Positions 43,326 to 52,289 of a stretch of DNA of 64,000 bases are shown piece by piece; within the stretch, counting starts at the first letter, position 1; every line of letters begins with the position of its first letter. Below the pieces are notes generated by a model. The model worked only from the letters and a program-made list of their open reading frames with translations. It did no database searches and had not been told where the DNA came from. The DNA comes from an uncultured Marvinbryantia sp. (lineage in GTDB: Bacteria; Bacillota; Clostridia; Lachnospirales; Lachnospiraceae). A program made the translations under genes and the position numbers. The DNA lies in assembly GCA_934408725.1 (NCBI GenBank), contig CAKRVB010000001.1:62001-126000 (forward strand), given 5' to 3'.

Positions 43326-43871
43326 TTATTCCTTGATTTCATCTACAATATTCTGTGCAAAATCACTGGCTTTTTCCATAGTCTCATTAATCGTATCCCT
43401 GCCAAACTCTTTTCCTTCGAAAGAATACTTCAGTCCAAAGATCAGGCCGATAAATAATACAATCGCTGTGATCCAGAAGGAAGCTATCGCACATACAATC
43501 GGTACAATCACCGGTACCCGAACCAGCAGTTCTTCATTCCTCTTTATCACAAAACTGTTATCAATACTCATGCGGAAGATCTGCTTCAAGGTACGTTTTA
43601 CCTTTCCACGGTTCTTCTCTTCTGCGCCAGCTCCATTTGCCTCTCCTTCAAAAGCCCGTCCGGTCACAGTCGGACTGACAGTTTCATAAGATGCATCTGC
43701 CTGATGCTCTGTAGATACCTTCACGCCATCTATGATCTTCCCCTGACGTTCCAGTTCAATCAGCGCATCCAGCATATCCCAGTTATTCTTTTCCAGAACT
43801 GCTTTTGCTTCCTCGATTGAGATATTCGCTTTTTCTCTTAATTTTTCAACCATTTCCATATGTTCCATCAT
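43326..43871 (-). CDS. DUF4342-like membrane protein with N-terminal UBA-like domain
   Basis: 181 residues. Residues 1-45 (MVEKLREKANISIEEAKAVL-EKNNWDMLDALIELER) are the UBA/EF-Ts-like helical domain seen in DUF4342 proteins. A linker follows, then NSFVIKRNEELLVRVPVIVPI with a hydrophobic helix (VCAIASFWITAIVLFIGLIFG) and an acidic C terminus. Usually found near two-component systems of envelope stress, as here. RBS AGGAG before ATG 43871. Confidence 0.8.
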   Translation of the reverse strand: MMEHMEMVEKLREKANISIEEAKAVLEKNNWDMLDALIELERQGKIIDGVKVSTEHQADASYETVSPTVTGRAFEGEANGAGAEEKNRGKVKRTLKQIFRMSIDNSFVIKRNEELLVRVPVIVPIVCAIASFWITAIVLFIGLIFGLKYSFEGKEFGRDTINETMEKASDFAQNIVDEIKE

Positions 43872-44049
43872 CTTATCTCCTCTGTCTTTCCCCCTTATTT
43901 GGGGTTATTTCGAAGTCACAGGCTTCTTTTGTTACTTTTTATCCTGTTCTCCGTTTCGATGATGTCAGTATAATCTGTCAACATGAAAGCTTCCGTGGAA
44001 AAAGATTAAAATTCCATGAGAGAAAGGTGAGGGGGGCCAATGGCTTCCT

Positions 44050-44372
44050 TCCGGTACGATCCGGCTGGTGAGCAGTACATCTCTGGAGAGTAACAGATCT
44101 GTCACCTTACGGAACTGCTTTCTCATCACCGCATGGAAATTGATCTCATTGGCACCATAATCCATATAAATGGCTGTATTCGGTGCAGTAAACGGAAACG
44201 GGGAATACTCCTTCAGACGGCCATTATCCGGATCATGGCTGCATTCCACAGCAACAATGATCAACTGGCGTCCAGTACGGTCCATATATTCCTTCATGTC
44301 CCAGCATTTTCCATAGGTCGCATCCGAATCAAAAAAACATTATGTCAATCAAACATATATAATACCGGATAA
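44050..44372 (-). pseudogene. Decayed second copy of the esterase gene at 38760-39530
   Basis: High nucleotide identity to parts of the intact gene. The N-terminal ~35 codons are missing and the promoter region is joined directly to the codons for YPVLYMFD. A single-base loss shifts the frame near 44335. 264 bp (88 codons, including the GSSMGG nucleophile) are deleted exactly between two copies of TATTCGGTGC present in the intact gene at 38966-38975 and 39230-39239. The 3' end is lost after the VPNG codons. Not functional. Confidence 0.9.
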
Positions 44373-44398
44373 CTTTTGTTCTCCTTTTCAACAGATTT

Positions 44399-44427
44399 AT
44401 TATAGAACCCGAATTTTAAATTGTAAA
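44399..44427 (-). promoter_or_regulatory. Repeated promoter, copy 2 (now before the esterase pseudogene)
   Basis: TTTACA (44422-44427), 17 bp, TATAAT (44399-44404) on the minus strand. The spacer is nearly identical to that at 53713-53741. It has no intact gene downstream for about 500 bp. Confidence 0.8.
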
Positions 44428-44450
44428 CTAAAAGCCTTCTCTACATAAAA

Positions 44451-44496
44451 AAATAGTCACAAACCGCATAGTTACAGGCTTTGTGACCATTTTTTC
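44451..44496 (-). terminator. Terminator of the YesN/YesM-type operon (duplicated hairpin)
   Basis: ATAGTCACAAA pairs with TTTGTGACCAT, followed on the minus side by A/T-rich sequence. Diverged copy of the hairpin at 39611-39655. Confidence 0.7.
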
Positions 44497-44521
44497 TATC
44501 TTATTTTCTCTGTCTTTCCCC

Positions 44522-44947
44522 TCATTCTAATTTATATATTATTATTTCAATCTTCCCCTGCTCAGACATTGACGCATCCAGTTCTCCAACGAATACACCC
44601 GTTAGAAAAACCTGATACTTTGCATCACAGGAAGAAACGGTAAACCTTGGAATCGTTCTGATTCTTCGTTCTTCTGTAAAATTGATATATCCCTCATTAT
44701 CCACTGAAATAATAGTTCCATCATTTTCTTTTATACAATATTTTGCATGAACATGTGTATAATCCGGTTTTATTTGCGTATTCCAGTCTGCTCCTCCAGG
44801 TAATATTATTCCGTTAAACATCTTTCCTGTAAACGTACCTCCAGTAATTGGAATGACACGCAAAAATCCTTCTGGATGCTCACCAACTTCCAGCTCTTTT
44901 TCAATATTCACATGCAAGCGCATAATCTCTTCTGCCTGTATATTCAT
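44522..44947 (-). CDS. DUF3237-family protein
   Basis: 141 residues. The beta-barrel hallmark GGTFTGKMFNGIILPGGADWN is near residue 37, then HVHAKYCIKENDG and the C-terminal YQVFLTGVFVGELD. DUF3237 members have no confirmed activity; they often occur in degradative operons. Last gene of the ABC/YesN/YesM operon, 18 bp after the kinase. Confidence 0.88.
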   Translation of the reverse strand: MNIQAEEIMRLHVNIEKELEVGEHPEGFLRVIPITGGTFTGKMFNGIILPGGADWNTQIKPDYTHVHAKYCIKENDGTIISVDNEGYINFTEERRIRTIPRFTVSSCDAKYQVFLTGVFVGELDASMSEQGKIEIIIYKLE

Positions 44948-44965
44948 TTTTCTCCTCCCATAATC

Positions 44966-46003
44966 TTATTTATAAACTGGTGATTTTACCGGTAATACAA
45001 ATTCTACTTCTGTTCCAACCAGTCTGGAACTGGATATTTGCAGCCCATATTCATCACCATAATGAAGCTTAATTCTTTCATTCACATTCAATAATGCAAT
45101 TCCAGAATTTCTCTGAGTCCCATATTCATTTTTCCCTATTACATGCTGTTTCTCTTTTAAATGCAGCCTTAGTTTTTCCAGCTCCTCTTCGTCCATACCA
45201 GTTCCATCATCCATAACCGTAATCATTAATAATGTGCTTGTATTTTCAACACGAATGATTACATGCCCTTTTCCAGTTTTAGTCTCCAGTCCATGAAAAA
45301 TAGCATTTTCAACAATTGGCTGAAGTATTAACTTAGGTATTTCATATTCTTCCGGGTAAAGTGACGTGCCATCCAGCAAAATTTTCATTGAAATTTTATC
45401 GCCAAAACGATATTGTTGTATTTTCCAATAATTTTGCACATTTTTTAATTCATCTGCCAATGTAACTATTCCATCATCTTTTGTGACACAATAGCGGAAA
45501 TAATTTGCCAGAGATTCTGTCATATCTGCTATTTCTGGCACTCCCTCTGATAAAGCCTGCCCTCTTATAGAATCCAGAATATTGTATAAAAAATGCGGAT
45601 TAATTTGACTTTGCAATACATTTATTTCTGCCTGTTTTAAAGCCAATGATGAAATCAGTGCTTTGTCCAGCCCTTTCTCCAGATAATCTATCATATCTGA
45701 CAGCTCATTTAATACACTTTTTTCCTTTATACACGGTGACGGCAGCTGGAGTAAATCACTATACATTTTTCGGAATTCCGCCATAATACCACGGAACTGC
45801 TCTCTCCATTTTTTTACAAGAAAAATAAGAAGTATGACATTACAGAATATTCCAGCTAAAATAACACATACTATGAATTTTCCTGCTTTCCACTGAACCA
45901 TTACCGTATAACATGATATTAACAAAAACAGCAGTACTAATACGCCTGATATTCCTAATACTACCTTCAGACCTTTTTCATAATTTGGCTTTTTGTTTTT
46001 CAT
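44966..46003 (-). CDS. YesM-type sensor histidine kinase
   Basis: About 345 residues. Two close N-terminal membrane helices (about 10-55), with almost no extracellular domain, unusual for YesM kinases, which normally have a large one. Then the His_kinase domain QAEINVLQSQINPHFLYNILDSIRG (phospho-His near 145), and ATPase boxes LQPIVENAIFHGLE and DDGTGMDEEELEKL, NSGIALLNVNERI. ATG 46003 has GAGAGG about 10 nt upstream; an in-frame extension to 46045 enters the regulator gene. Confidence 0.92.
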   Translation of the reverse strand: MKNKKPNYEKGLKVVLGISGVLVLLFLLISCYTVMVQWKAGKFIVCVILAGIFCNVILLIFLVKKWREQFRGIMAEFRKMYSDLLQLPSPCIKEKSVLNELSDMIDYLEKGLDKALISSLALKQAEINVLQSQINPHFLYNILDSIRGQALSEGVPEIADMTESLANYFRYCVTKDDGIVTLADELKNVQNYWKIQQYRFGDKISMKILLDGTSLYPEEYEIPKLILQPIVENAIFHGLETKTGKGHVIIRVENTSTLLMITVMDDGTGMDEEELEKLRLHLKEKQHVIGKNEYGTQRNSGIALLNVNERIKLHYGDEYGLQISSSRLVGTEVEFVLPVKSPVYK

Positions 46004-46019
46004 GCTTTTATCTGCCTCT

Positions 46020-47603
46020 CTACGAGTAGAGTTTACGATACTCATTTGGCTTCAATCCCACTGTTTTCGTAAACAATTTACTGAAATATTTTGCATCCCT
46101 ATATCCTACCGCAAGAGAAATTTGTGATATGTTTTTAGTGGTTGTTCTCAATAATTTCTTTGCTTCCTCCATTCTCCAGTCTGTAAGATATTCAGTAAAA
46201 TTCTTTCCCGTGATTTTCTTAAACAACGCACTGAAATAATTCGCATTCAGACAGGCCAATTCTGCGACCTCTTCCAGGCAGACATTTTCTGCATAGTTTT
46301 CTTCTATATATTTTTTTGCAATTCGTATTGGCTGTTCTTCCTGATAACGTTTTTCCTCATAGCTATCTTTCATTATTTTGGAAACAATCTCTTTCACAGC
46401 CTGCTTCATCTGCAGATAAGATCCTTTTCTCCGAGGAATCGTACACAACTCTTCCAGCTGCTCTTTTTTCACGTTGCTATACTGTTCCCGGATGCAGTGA
46501 ACAAGCATATCTATTCCTTCAAAAAAATTCTCCGGAATTGCTTTTTTATTTTCATGAATTGCATCAAATCTTCTTTCCATAACCTGCCATACAAGTTCCA
46601 TATTAAATGATAGTAAGGATGTCGAAATTTCTCGCATTCCCTGAGGGAATGTCTCCTGAAATGAAAGTTCTTTTGGCAACATTCTATCTAATTCAATCTG
46701 GCTGTCTGCATTCCGCATAAATCGCATATTGGAAGCCTGACGAGCAATGCGATATGCCTGCTGAAGTTGTTGTGTTGTATCTGCTTCAGGTCCACACCCT
46801 ACTGATACACAATAGTTACCATATTCTCTGGTAAGATTTTTTAACCGCCTCCATAAAGATTGTATGATCTCTTGTGCTTCACCAGCCTGCGAATTACGAT
46901 AAACCAAAAGCACAACAATATCATCTTCCAATTTCGCTATGGTACAGTTATTTTTCAAAACCTGGCACTCTGTTTCCAGGCTTTGTATTGTTTTTCGAAT
47001 AACAAACTCCATTTGTCTGTGTTCTGCTCCCTCGGATTCTGTAAATAGTTTTATTACAGCAAAACGAGCATTGCATTCTTCCATCAACAATCCATAATCT
47101 CTTTTTAATAATAGTTCATCGGCATCTTCTCTTCGATTTAGATAGTCAATCAGCTGCTTTCCCGTCAGCTTTTCATTCATCCTTTGTATTTCACGGATTT
47201 TTTCTTTTTCCAGCTGATGTATGGAGTCCTCTGCAATCTGTTTCTGAATACGGATCAGCACGTTGTTCAATTCTTCTTTATTAATTGGCTTTAACAGATA
47301 ATCTGCCGCGCCATATTTCATTGCACTTTGCGCATACTCAAACTGTCGATAGCCACTTATAAAAATAAAATGCGTATGCTGCCCTTTTTCCCTTACATGA
47401 CGTATCAGATCAATTCCATCATATCCTGCCATCCGAATATCAGAGATCACAATATCTGGCTGTTTATCCTGTATCATCTGATATGCCATTAATCCATCAT
47501 TTGCAATTCCGACAATCCACATGCCAAGCTGATCCCAGTCAATCAGGTTTTCAATTAATTTACATATATACACCTCATCATCTACAATCAATACTTTGCA
47601 CAT
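46020..47603 (-). CDS. YesN-type response regulator with AraC output domain
   Basis: 527 residues. Receiver domain VLIVDDEVYICKLI, phospho-Asp in DIVISDIRMAGYDGIDLI near 55, LLKPINKEEL. A middle region of ~280 residues follows. C-terminal AraC HTH: CLEEVAELACLNANYFSALFKKITGKNFTEYL and ISQISLAVGYRDAKYFSKLFTKTVGLKPNEYR. It lies between the ABC permease and its kinase, so it very probably controls the sugar importer in response to its ligand. Confidence 0.95.
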   Translation of the reverse strand: MCKVLIVDDEVYICKLIENLIDWDQLGMWIVGIANDGLMAYQMIQDKQPDIVISDIRMAGYDGIDLIRHVREKGQHTHFIFISGYRQFEYAQSAMKYGAADYLLKPINKEELNNVLIRIQKQIAEDSIHQLEKEKIREIQRMNEKLTGKQLIDYLNRREDADELLLKRDYGLLMEECNARFAVIKLFTESEGAEHRQMEFVIRKTIQSLETECQVLKNNCTIAKLEDDIVVLLVYRNSQAGEAQEIIQSLWRRLKNLTREYGNYCVSVGCGPEADTTQQLQQAYRIARQASNMRFMRNADSQIELDRMLPKELSFQETFPQGMREISTSLLSFNMELVWQVMERRFDAIHENKKAIPENFFEGIDMLVHCIREQYSNVKKEQLEELCTIPRRKGSYLQMKQAVKEIVSKIMKDSYEEKRYQEEQPIRIAKKYIEENYAENVCLEEVAELACLNANYFSALFKKITGKNFTEYLTDWRMEEAKKLLRTTTKNISQISLAVGYRDAKYFSKLFTKTVGLKPNEYRKLYS

Positions 47604-47618
47604 AGATTTGCCTCCAAA

Positions 47619-48590
47619 TTACTTACTTTTTGCAGTTTTCTGATAAGTATCAAAACTGATGGCTGCCATAAGAATAATACCTTTCGCCACATATTGTGGG
47701 TAAACACCAAGTCCAACAAACTGCATTCCATTAGACAATACGCCTAAAATAATGGCCCCGACGCAAACTTTCCAGACTTTTCCTTCCCCACCTGCCATGC
47801 TTACTCCGCCGAGCACTGCTGCTGTAATGCAGGTAAACTCTGTTCCTGCACCTACTGATGAATTCATAGATCCACTTCTGGACACCAGCAAAATAGATGC
47901 CACTGCCACAAAGAAACCACATATCGCAAATGAAATTACCCTCATGGCTGATGTATTCACGCCAGAAAGTCTGGCTGCCTCTCCGTTTCCTCCTAACGCA
48001 TAAATGTAACGTCCCGGATAAGTCTTGGAAAGGAAAAATGTCGCACCTATTAACACTATAACGGTTATGATAATACTAACTGGGATTCCCAATATTTTTC
48101 CCTGTCCAATAAATTTGAAAGAGTCTGGCAAACCATAGATGGAATTTGAATTTGTTATGATATAGGAAATTCCCTGATATATGGCCATTGTTGCCAATGT
48201 AATGACCATCGGATGTACCTGCAGCTTTACTGACAAAAACCCGTTTATTGCACCTAATAATGTTCCTGTCATCAATCCGATTAATACAGAACACCATACC
48301 GGTAAATGAAACCATTGTATTGATATGGTAGTGATTACCCCTACCAGAGAAATCTGGTATCCAACTGAAAGATCTATTCCACCACCGATGATAACAAAAG
48401 CCATTCCAATGGATGATACAATAATATAAGCATTTTGTACTAAAATATTTTTTATATTTTCTATCGTCATAAACTTCGGTGCAAAGCAATAAAATAGCAA
48501 CAAAAGGACAAACAACACTATTACCAGAGTTAATTCCTTCATATAAAACAACAGTCCATGTTTCTCATTTTTTTCCAACATCTCATTCAC
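47619..48590 (-). CDS. Ribose-type sugar ABC transporter permease
   Basis: 323 residues, 8-10 membrane helices. The RbsC/BPD_transp_2 signature is IGGGIDLSVGYQISLVG near 75 and YALGGNGEAARLSGVNTSAMR near 205. MNEML (48590) or the Met three codons later may be used. Fifteen base pairs before the YesN gene, 5 bp after the ATPase. Confidence 0.93.
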   Translation of the reverse strand: MNEMLEKNEKHGLLFYMKELTLVIVLFVLLLLFYCFAPKFMTIENIKNILVQNAYIIVSSIGMAFVIIGGGIDLSVGYQISLVGVITTISIQWFHLPVWCSVLIGLMTGTLLGAINGFLSVKLQVHPMVITLATMAIYQGISYIITNSNSIYGLPDSFKFIGQGKILGIPVSIIITVIVLIGATFFLSKTYPGRYIYALGGNGEAARLSGVNTSAMRVISFAICGFFVAVASILLVSRSGSMNSSVGAGTEFTCITAAVLGGVSMAGGEGKVWKVCVGAIILGVLSNGMQFVGLGVYPQYVAKGIILMAAISFDTYQKTAKSK

Positions 48591-48595
48591 CTCTC

Positions 48596-50080
48596 TTATT
48601 CTATCAACCCGGATGCATATTCCAGAACTTTTACCTGTGAGAAATCCTCTTTTTCCAATTCGCCCGCTTTTTCTCCATTTCGAATAACCACGATTCTGTC
48701 AGACATACCAAGCAGTTCTTCCATGTCAGAGGATATCATAATAATTGTATTTCCCTGATTCACGTACTCACGCATCAACAGATATATTTCATGTTTAGCT
48801 CCCACATCAATACCTCTTGTTGGCTCATCGAAAATCAATATATTACATTTTGCAGCAAGCGTCTTGGCTAACGCTACTTTCTGCTGATTTCCACCACTTA
48901 GCGTGGACGCCTTCACTAAAATATCAGGCACTTTGATATGCAGCGCATCTACATACTTATTTGCATTATTGCGTATCATTTCATTGCTCAGTACACCATA
49001 TCGTTGTAATTCACGAATGTTCATAAGAGAAATATTCCAGGAAACATCCATATTCAAGAAGCATCCCTGATTCTTTCGATCTTCCGGTATTAATCCTATT
49101 CCATAGCGAATGGCATCTTTGGGGTGATGGATTTTCACTTTCTTTCCATTAACAAGAACGGTTCCGCTTACCATATGATCTGCACCATATACCATACGCA
49201 TTAATTCGGTTCTTCCTGCCCCCACAAGTCCTGCAATACCAAGGATTTCACCATGTTTTACATTGAATGAGATATTGTTACATCCATTTCCACTTACATT
49301 CTGTAACTCCAATGCAGTTTCTCCCAATACCATCTTAGCATCTGGATAAGTTTCCTGCAATTCTCTTCCAACCATTTCTGCTACTAATTGTTTTTTATTT
49401 GTTTCTGATATCAATTTTGTTCCTATGTAATTTCCATCTCGCATAACTGTTACACGATCTGCAATTTCAAAAATTTCGTCCAGACGATGTGAAATATAAA
49501 TAATCGTTACTCCTTCTTTCTGAAGCTTATTTATAATTTTAAAAAGGAGTTCCACCTCTTTCATCGTAAGTGGTGCTGTTGGCTCATCCATAATCAGTAT
49601 CTGTGCATTTTTGGAAACTGCCTTCAGGATCTCTATTATCTGCTGCTGCGCTGGTGACAAATCCCGAATCATAGAATCCGGGGCTATATCAATTTCAAAT
49701 TCCTGAAACAATTGCTTTGCCTTATCATTCATGATCTTCTGATTCACTAATTTTCCTGTTTTACATCCAAGAAAAATATTTTCAGCTGCTGAAAGTGTTT
49801 CGATCAGATTAAACTCCTGATAAATCACTTCTATTCCAAGTTCTCTTGCTTTTGCAGGGTTCATTGCATGATATTCGTTTCCTTCTATCCAGATTTTTCC
49901 CTCATCAGGTTCAATAGCACCTGATATTACTTTTATTAATGTTGATTTTCCTGCTCCATTTTCTCCCACAAGAGCATGAATTTCTCCTTTGTAAAATTCG
50001 ATAGAATAGTCATTTAAGGCAACAACACCAGGATAACGCTTTGTAATATTTTTTAATGCCAGAGATATTTCTTTTTCCAA
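48596..50080 (-). CDS. Ribose-type sugar ABC transporter ATPase (RbsA/MglA family)
   Basis: 494 residues, two ABC domains. Domain 1 has Walker A GENGAGKSTLIK near 40, signature-like DLSPAQQQIIEILKA near 140, Walker B ILIMDEPTAPLT, H-loop ISHRLDEI. Domain 2, as usual in this family, has a degenerate Walker A region (AGLVGAGRTELMR) but an intact signature LSGGNQQKVALAK and DEPTRGIDVGAK. It powers the importer with the permease and binding protein. Confidence 0.95.
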   Translation of the reverse strand: MEKEISLALKNITKRYPGVVALNDYSIEFYKGEIHALVGENGAGKSTLIKVISGAIEPDEGKIWIEGNEYHAMNPAKARELGIEVIYQEFNLIETLSAAENIFLGCKTGKLVNQKIMNDKAKQLFQEFEIDIAPDSMIRDLSPAQQQIIEILKAVSKNAQILIMDEPTAPLTMKEVELLFKIINKLQKEGVTIIYISHRLDEIFEIADRVTVMRDGNYIGTKLISETNKKQLVAEMVGRELQETYPDAKMVLGETALELQNVSGNGCNNISFNVKHGEILGIAGLVGAGRTELMRMVYGADHMVSGTVLVNGKKVKIHHPKDAIRYGIGLIPEDRKNQGCFLNMDVSWNISLMNIRELQRYGVLSNEMIRNNANKYVDALHIKVPDILVKASTLSGGNQQKVALAKTLAAKCNILIFDEPTRGIDVGAKHEIYLLMREYVNQGNTIIMISSDMEELLGMSDRIVVIRNGEKAGELEKEDFSQVKVLEYASGLIE

Positions 50081-50143
50081 ATTTAATCCCCCCTGTTATG
50101 GTAAAGAGCAGTGGGAAAAGTTCCACACTGCTCTCTGCTTTTA

Positions 50144-51154
50144 CTATTCCGCCTTATAATATTTATCAATATTGGTTTTATCAACAGTAACAATTGGATC
50201 AAGCTGTACTTTTTCATATGGCTGTCCAGTCAGCATCTTCGTAACAATTTCATATGCATTTTGCGGAATATTGTCACTGCCAAATTTTACACTTCCACGA
50301 TACAGGCTCTCATCTGTCAGAGATTTATGTATTTCTTCTGCAATCTGATCTGACCAGTCAGCTCCGAACGTTGCGAATTCACTTTTTTCCACATTTCCAC
50401 TTGACATAGCATATTCATTTACCCCAAGACATCCTTCTCCATTAAAACACAATACCACCTTTACATCTGGATTTGTCTGGAAAAGTGTAGATGAAGCCTC
50501 CTGTGCCGCCTGATTTGTTGCGATTCCATCCACAACTTTTACAATGTTGGCCTTAGGACACAAATTCGTAATCTCATGCATTCCATCTGAATTGTTTGCC
50601 TCTTCTGGATTTGTTCTACTTTCAAAAATGGCTACTTCTACAGATCCGTCTTCAGCATCCGGAAATGTTTCATCAATCCAGTTTGCAGCAAGCTGTGCCG
50701 CAGCCTTTCCTATTTCATATCGATCTGATGTCATAAAGCAGTCATACGCTTTTGTATCACCATTCATAACCAGTACTTTGGCTCCCTGCTCCTGCGCATA
50801 TTTTATAGAATCTGTAAGGCTGTCTGGATCTACCGGAATTACAATAATTGCATCAGCTCCCATTACAGCAAAATTTTCAATCTGACTTATCTGTTTGGAT
50901 GAATCCAGCGACGCATCCGCAATCTGAACTTCTGCCCCATCAGCTTCTAAAAGTGACTTTGTATCCTCTGCCAGACCTGCAACAAAAGCATTGCCGGTAT
51001 CCAGTGCACAGAATCCTACCAGTGAACCATCCACACCTTTTGCTTCTTCTGTACTATTTGTTTCTTCTGCATTTACCATTCCCATTGCTGAAACACATGT
51101 CACAGCAGCTGTCATCAATGATAGCAAAACTTTCTTTTTAAATCTCTTTTTCAT
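50144..51154 (-). CDS. Periplasmic-type sugar-binding protein (family 2, RbsB-like)
   Basis: 336 residues. Signal peptide MKKRFKKKVLLSLMTAAVTC...GMVNAEE; a Cys is present in the hydrophobic region but no good lipobox. Mature protein with VGFCALDTGNAFVAGLAED, ADAIIVIPVDPDSL, RYEIGKAAAQLAANWI and FGADWSDQIAEEI, as in ribose/galactose/AI-2-type binding proteins. First gene of the six-gene operon. RBS AAGGGGG before the ATG. Ligand not assignable from sequence. Confidence 0.92.
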   Translation of the reverse strand: MKKRFKKKVLLSLMTAAVTCVSAMGMVNAEETNSTEEAKGVDGSLVGFCALDTGNAFVAGLAEDTKSLLEADGAEVQIADASLDSSKQISQIENFAVMGADAIIVIPVDPDSLTDSIKYAQEQGAKVLVMNGDTKAYDCFMTSDRYEIGKAAAQLAANWIDETFPDAEDGSVEVAIFESRTNPEEANNSDGMHEITNLCPKANIVKVVDGIATNQAAQEASSTLFQTNPDVKVVLCFNGEGCLGVNEYAMSSGNVEKSEFATFGADWSDQIAEEIHKSLTDESLYRGSVKFGSDNIPQNAYEIVTKMLTGQPYEKVQLDPIVTVDKTNIDKYYKAE

Positions 51155-51386
51155 CTTTTTTCCCCCTTCATGCTTTCATACATTGTAGTTTTTTAACACA
51201 AATCATCAATGATTCTGGAATTATTGTAGCATTATGCACATTTCTTCTCAATGTGACAATTTTATCTTTTGGTAGGTAAATTTCACTTTTTTCACTGTTG
51301 GCAGCCACAGATGTTGTTTGTATGTTATAATAATCTCAGTTTTTAACACAATCTCAGGATTCTCTTATGATAAGGAGGATTATGAT

Positions 51387-52265
51387 ATGTCAGATATAAA
51401 AGCAGATATCTCAACACTTGTAAAACAAGCCAGAGAAAGTGAACAGAAAAAGAATTGTGCGAAAGGGCTGGATGTTGCACATATGGCACACAAGCGTATC
51501 GTTCCCACAACTGTTGGTGATATTACCGTGTTAGAATATGGATTTAATTCTGATACACCAGAGCCATTCATGATTGATTTGCACGGAGGCGGCTTCATCT
51601 TTAACACCGCAGATGTTGATGAGCAAATCATTCTGCAAATGCGCAGAGTAGTTCCACATGCAAAATTTATCAGCATTGACTACCCAAAGGCACCAGAGTA
51701 TCCTTTTCCAGCCGCACCCGATTCTATATATGAAACCATTCGATTCTATGTTGATCATGCACAGGATCTGGGCATTGATACTGAAAAAATGGTGATTGGC
51801 GGTCATTCTGCCGGAGCAAATCTTGCTACTGTTACCTGCCTGCGTTGCCAGGAAAGAAGGGAGTTTTTCTTTAAAGGACAGATACTGGATTATCCACCTT
51901 TAGATCTAAAAACACCAGCCAAAGAGAAGCCTACTCCGACTGGTTGTATTCCGCCTGATCTTGCCGAATTATTTAATGCCTGCTATGTTGGTTCTTATGA
52001 TGCTGCTTTTCCAGAAATAAGTCCTATTTTTTCCAAAGCAGAAAACTTACACAATATGCCACCAGCATTTATTATTACCTGTGGTCACGATTCTCTTTGT
52101 GAAGAAGGGATACAGTACGCTTCTATGTTAGAAAAATCAGGTGTCTCGGTCTCACTGCATCAATATCCAGACGAACTTCACGGATTTACCTACGATAACA
52201 CTCCTTCTGCTATAGAAGCGATCAATTCTATGGCTGATTTTTTTAAACACTGCATCCAAAACTAA
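51387..52265 (+). CDS. Alpha/beta hydrolase, hormone-sensitive-lipase family
   Basis: About 292 residues. Oxyanion-hole motif DLHGGGFIF near 75, nucleophile elbow GGHSAGANLAT near 145, Asp in ITCGHDSLCEEG near 240 and His in YPDELHGFTYDN near 270: a complete catalytic triad. Cytoplasmic ester hydrolase, likely deacetylating or de-esterifying a sugar or glycoside imported by the divergent ABC system. ATG 51387 has TAAGGAGG about 10 nt upstream. The 230 bp between it and the sugar-binding protein carries both upstream regions. Confidence 0.88.
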   Translation: MSDIKADISTLVKQARESEQKKNCAKGLDVAHMAHKRIVPTTVGDITVLEYGFNSDTPEPFMIDLHGGGFIFNTADVDEQIILQMRRVVPHAKFISIDYPKAPEYPFPAAPDSIYETIRFYVDHAQDLGIDTEKMVIGGHSAGANLATVTCLRCQERREFFFKGQILDYPPLDLKTPAKEKPTPTGCIPPDLAELFNACYVGSYDAAFPEISPIFSKAENLHNMPPAFIITCGHDSLCEEGIQYASMLEKSGVSVSLHQYPDELHGFTYDNTPSAIEAINSMADFFKHCIQN

Positions 52266-52289
52266 AACAGGGAGCTATACGCTCCCTGT

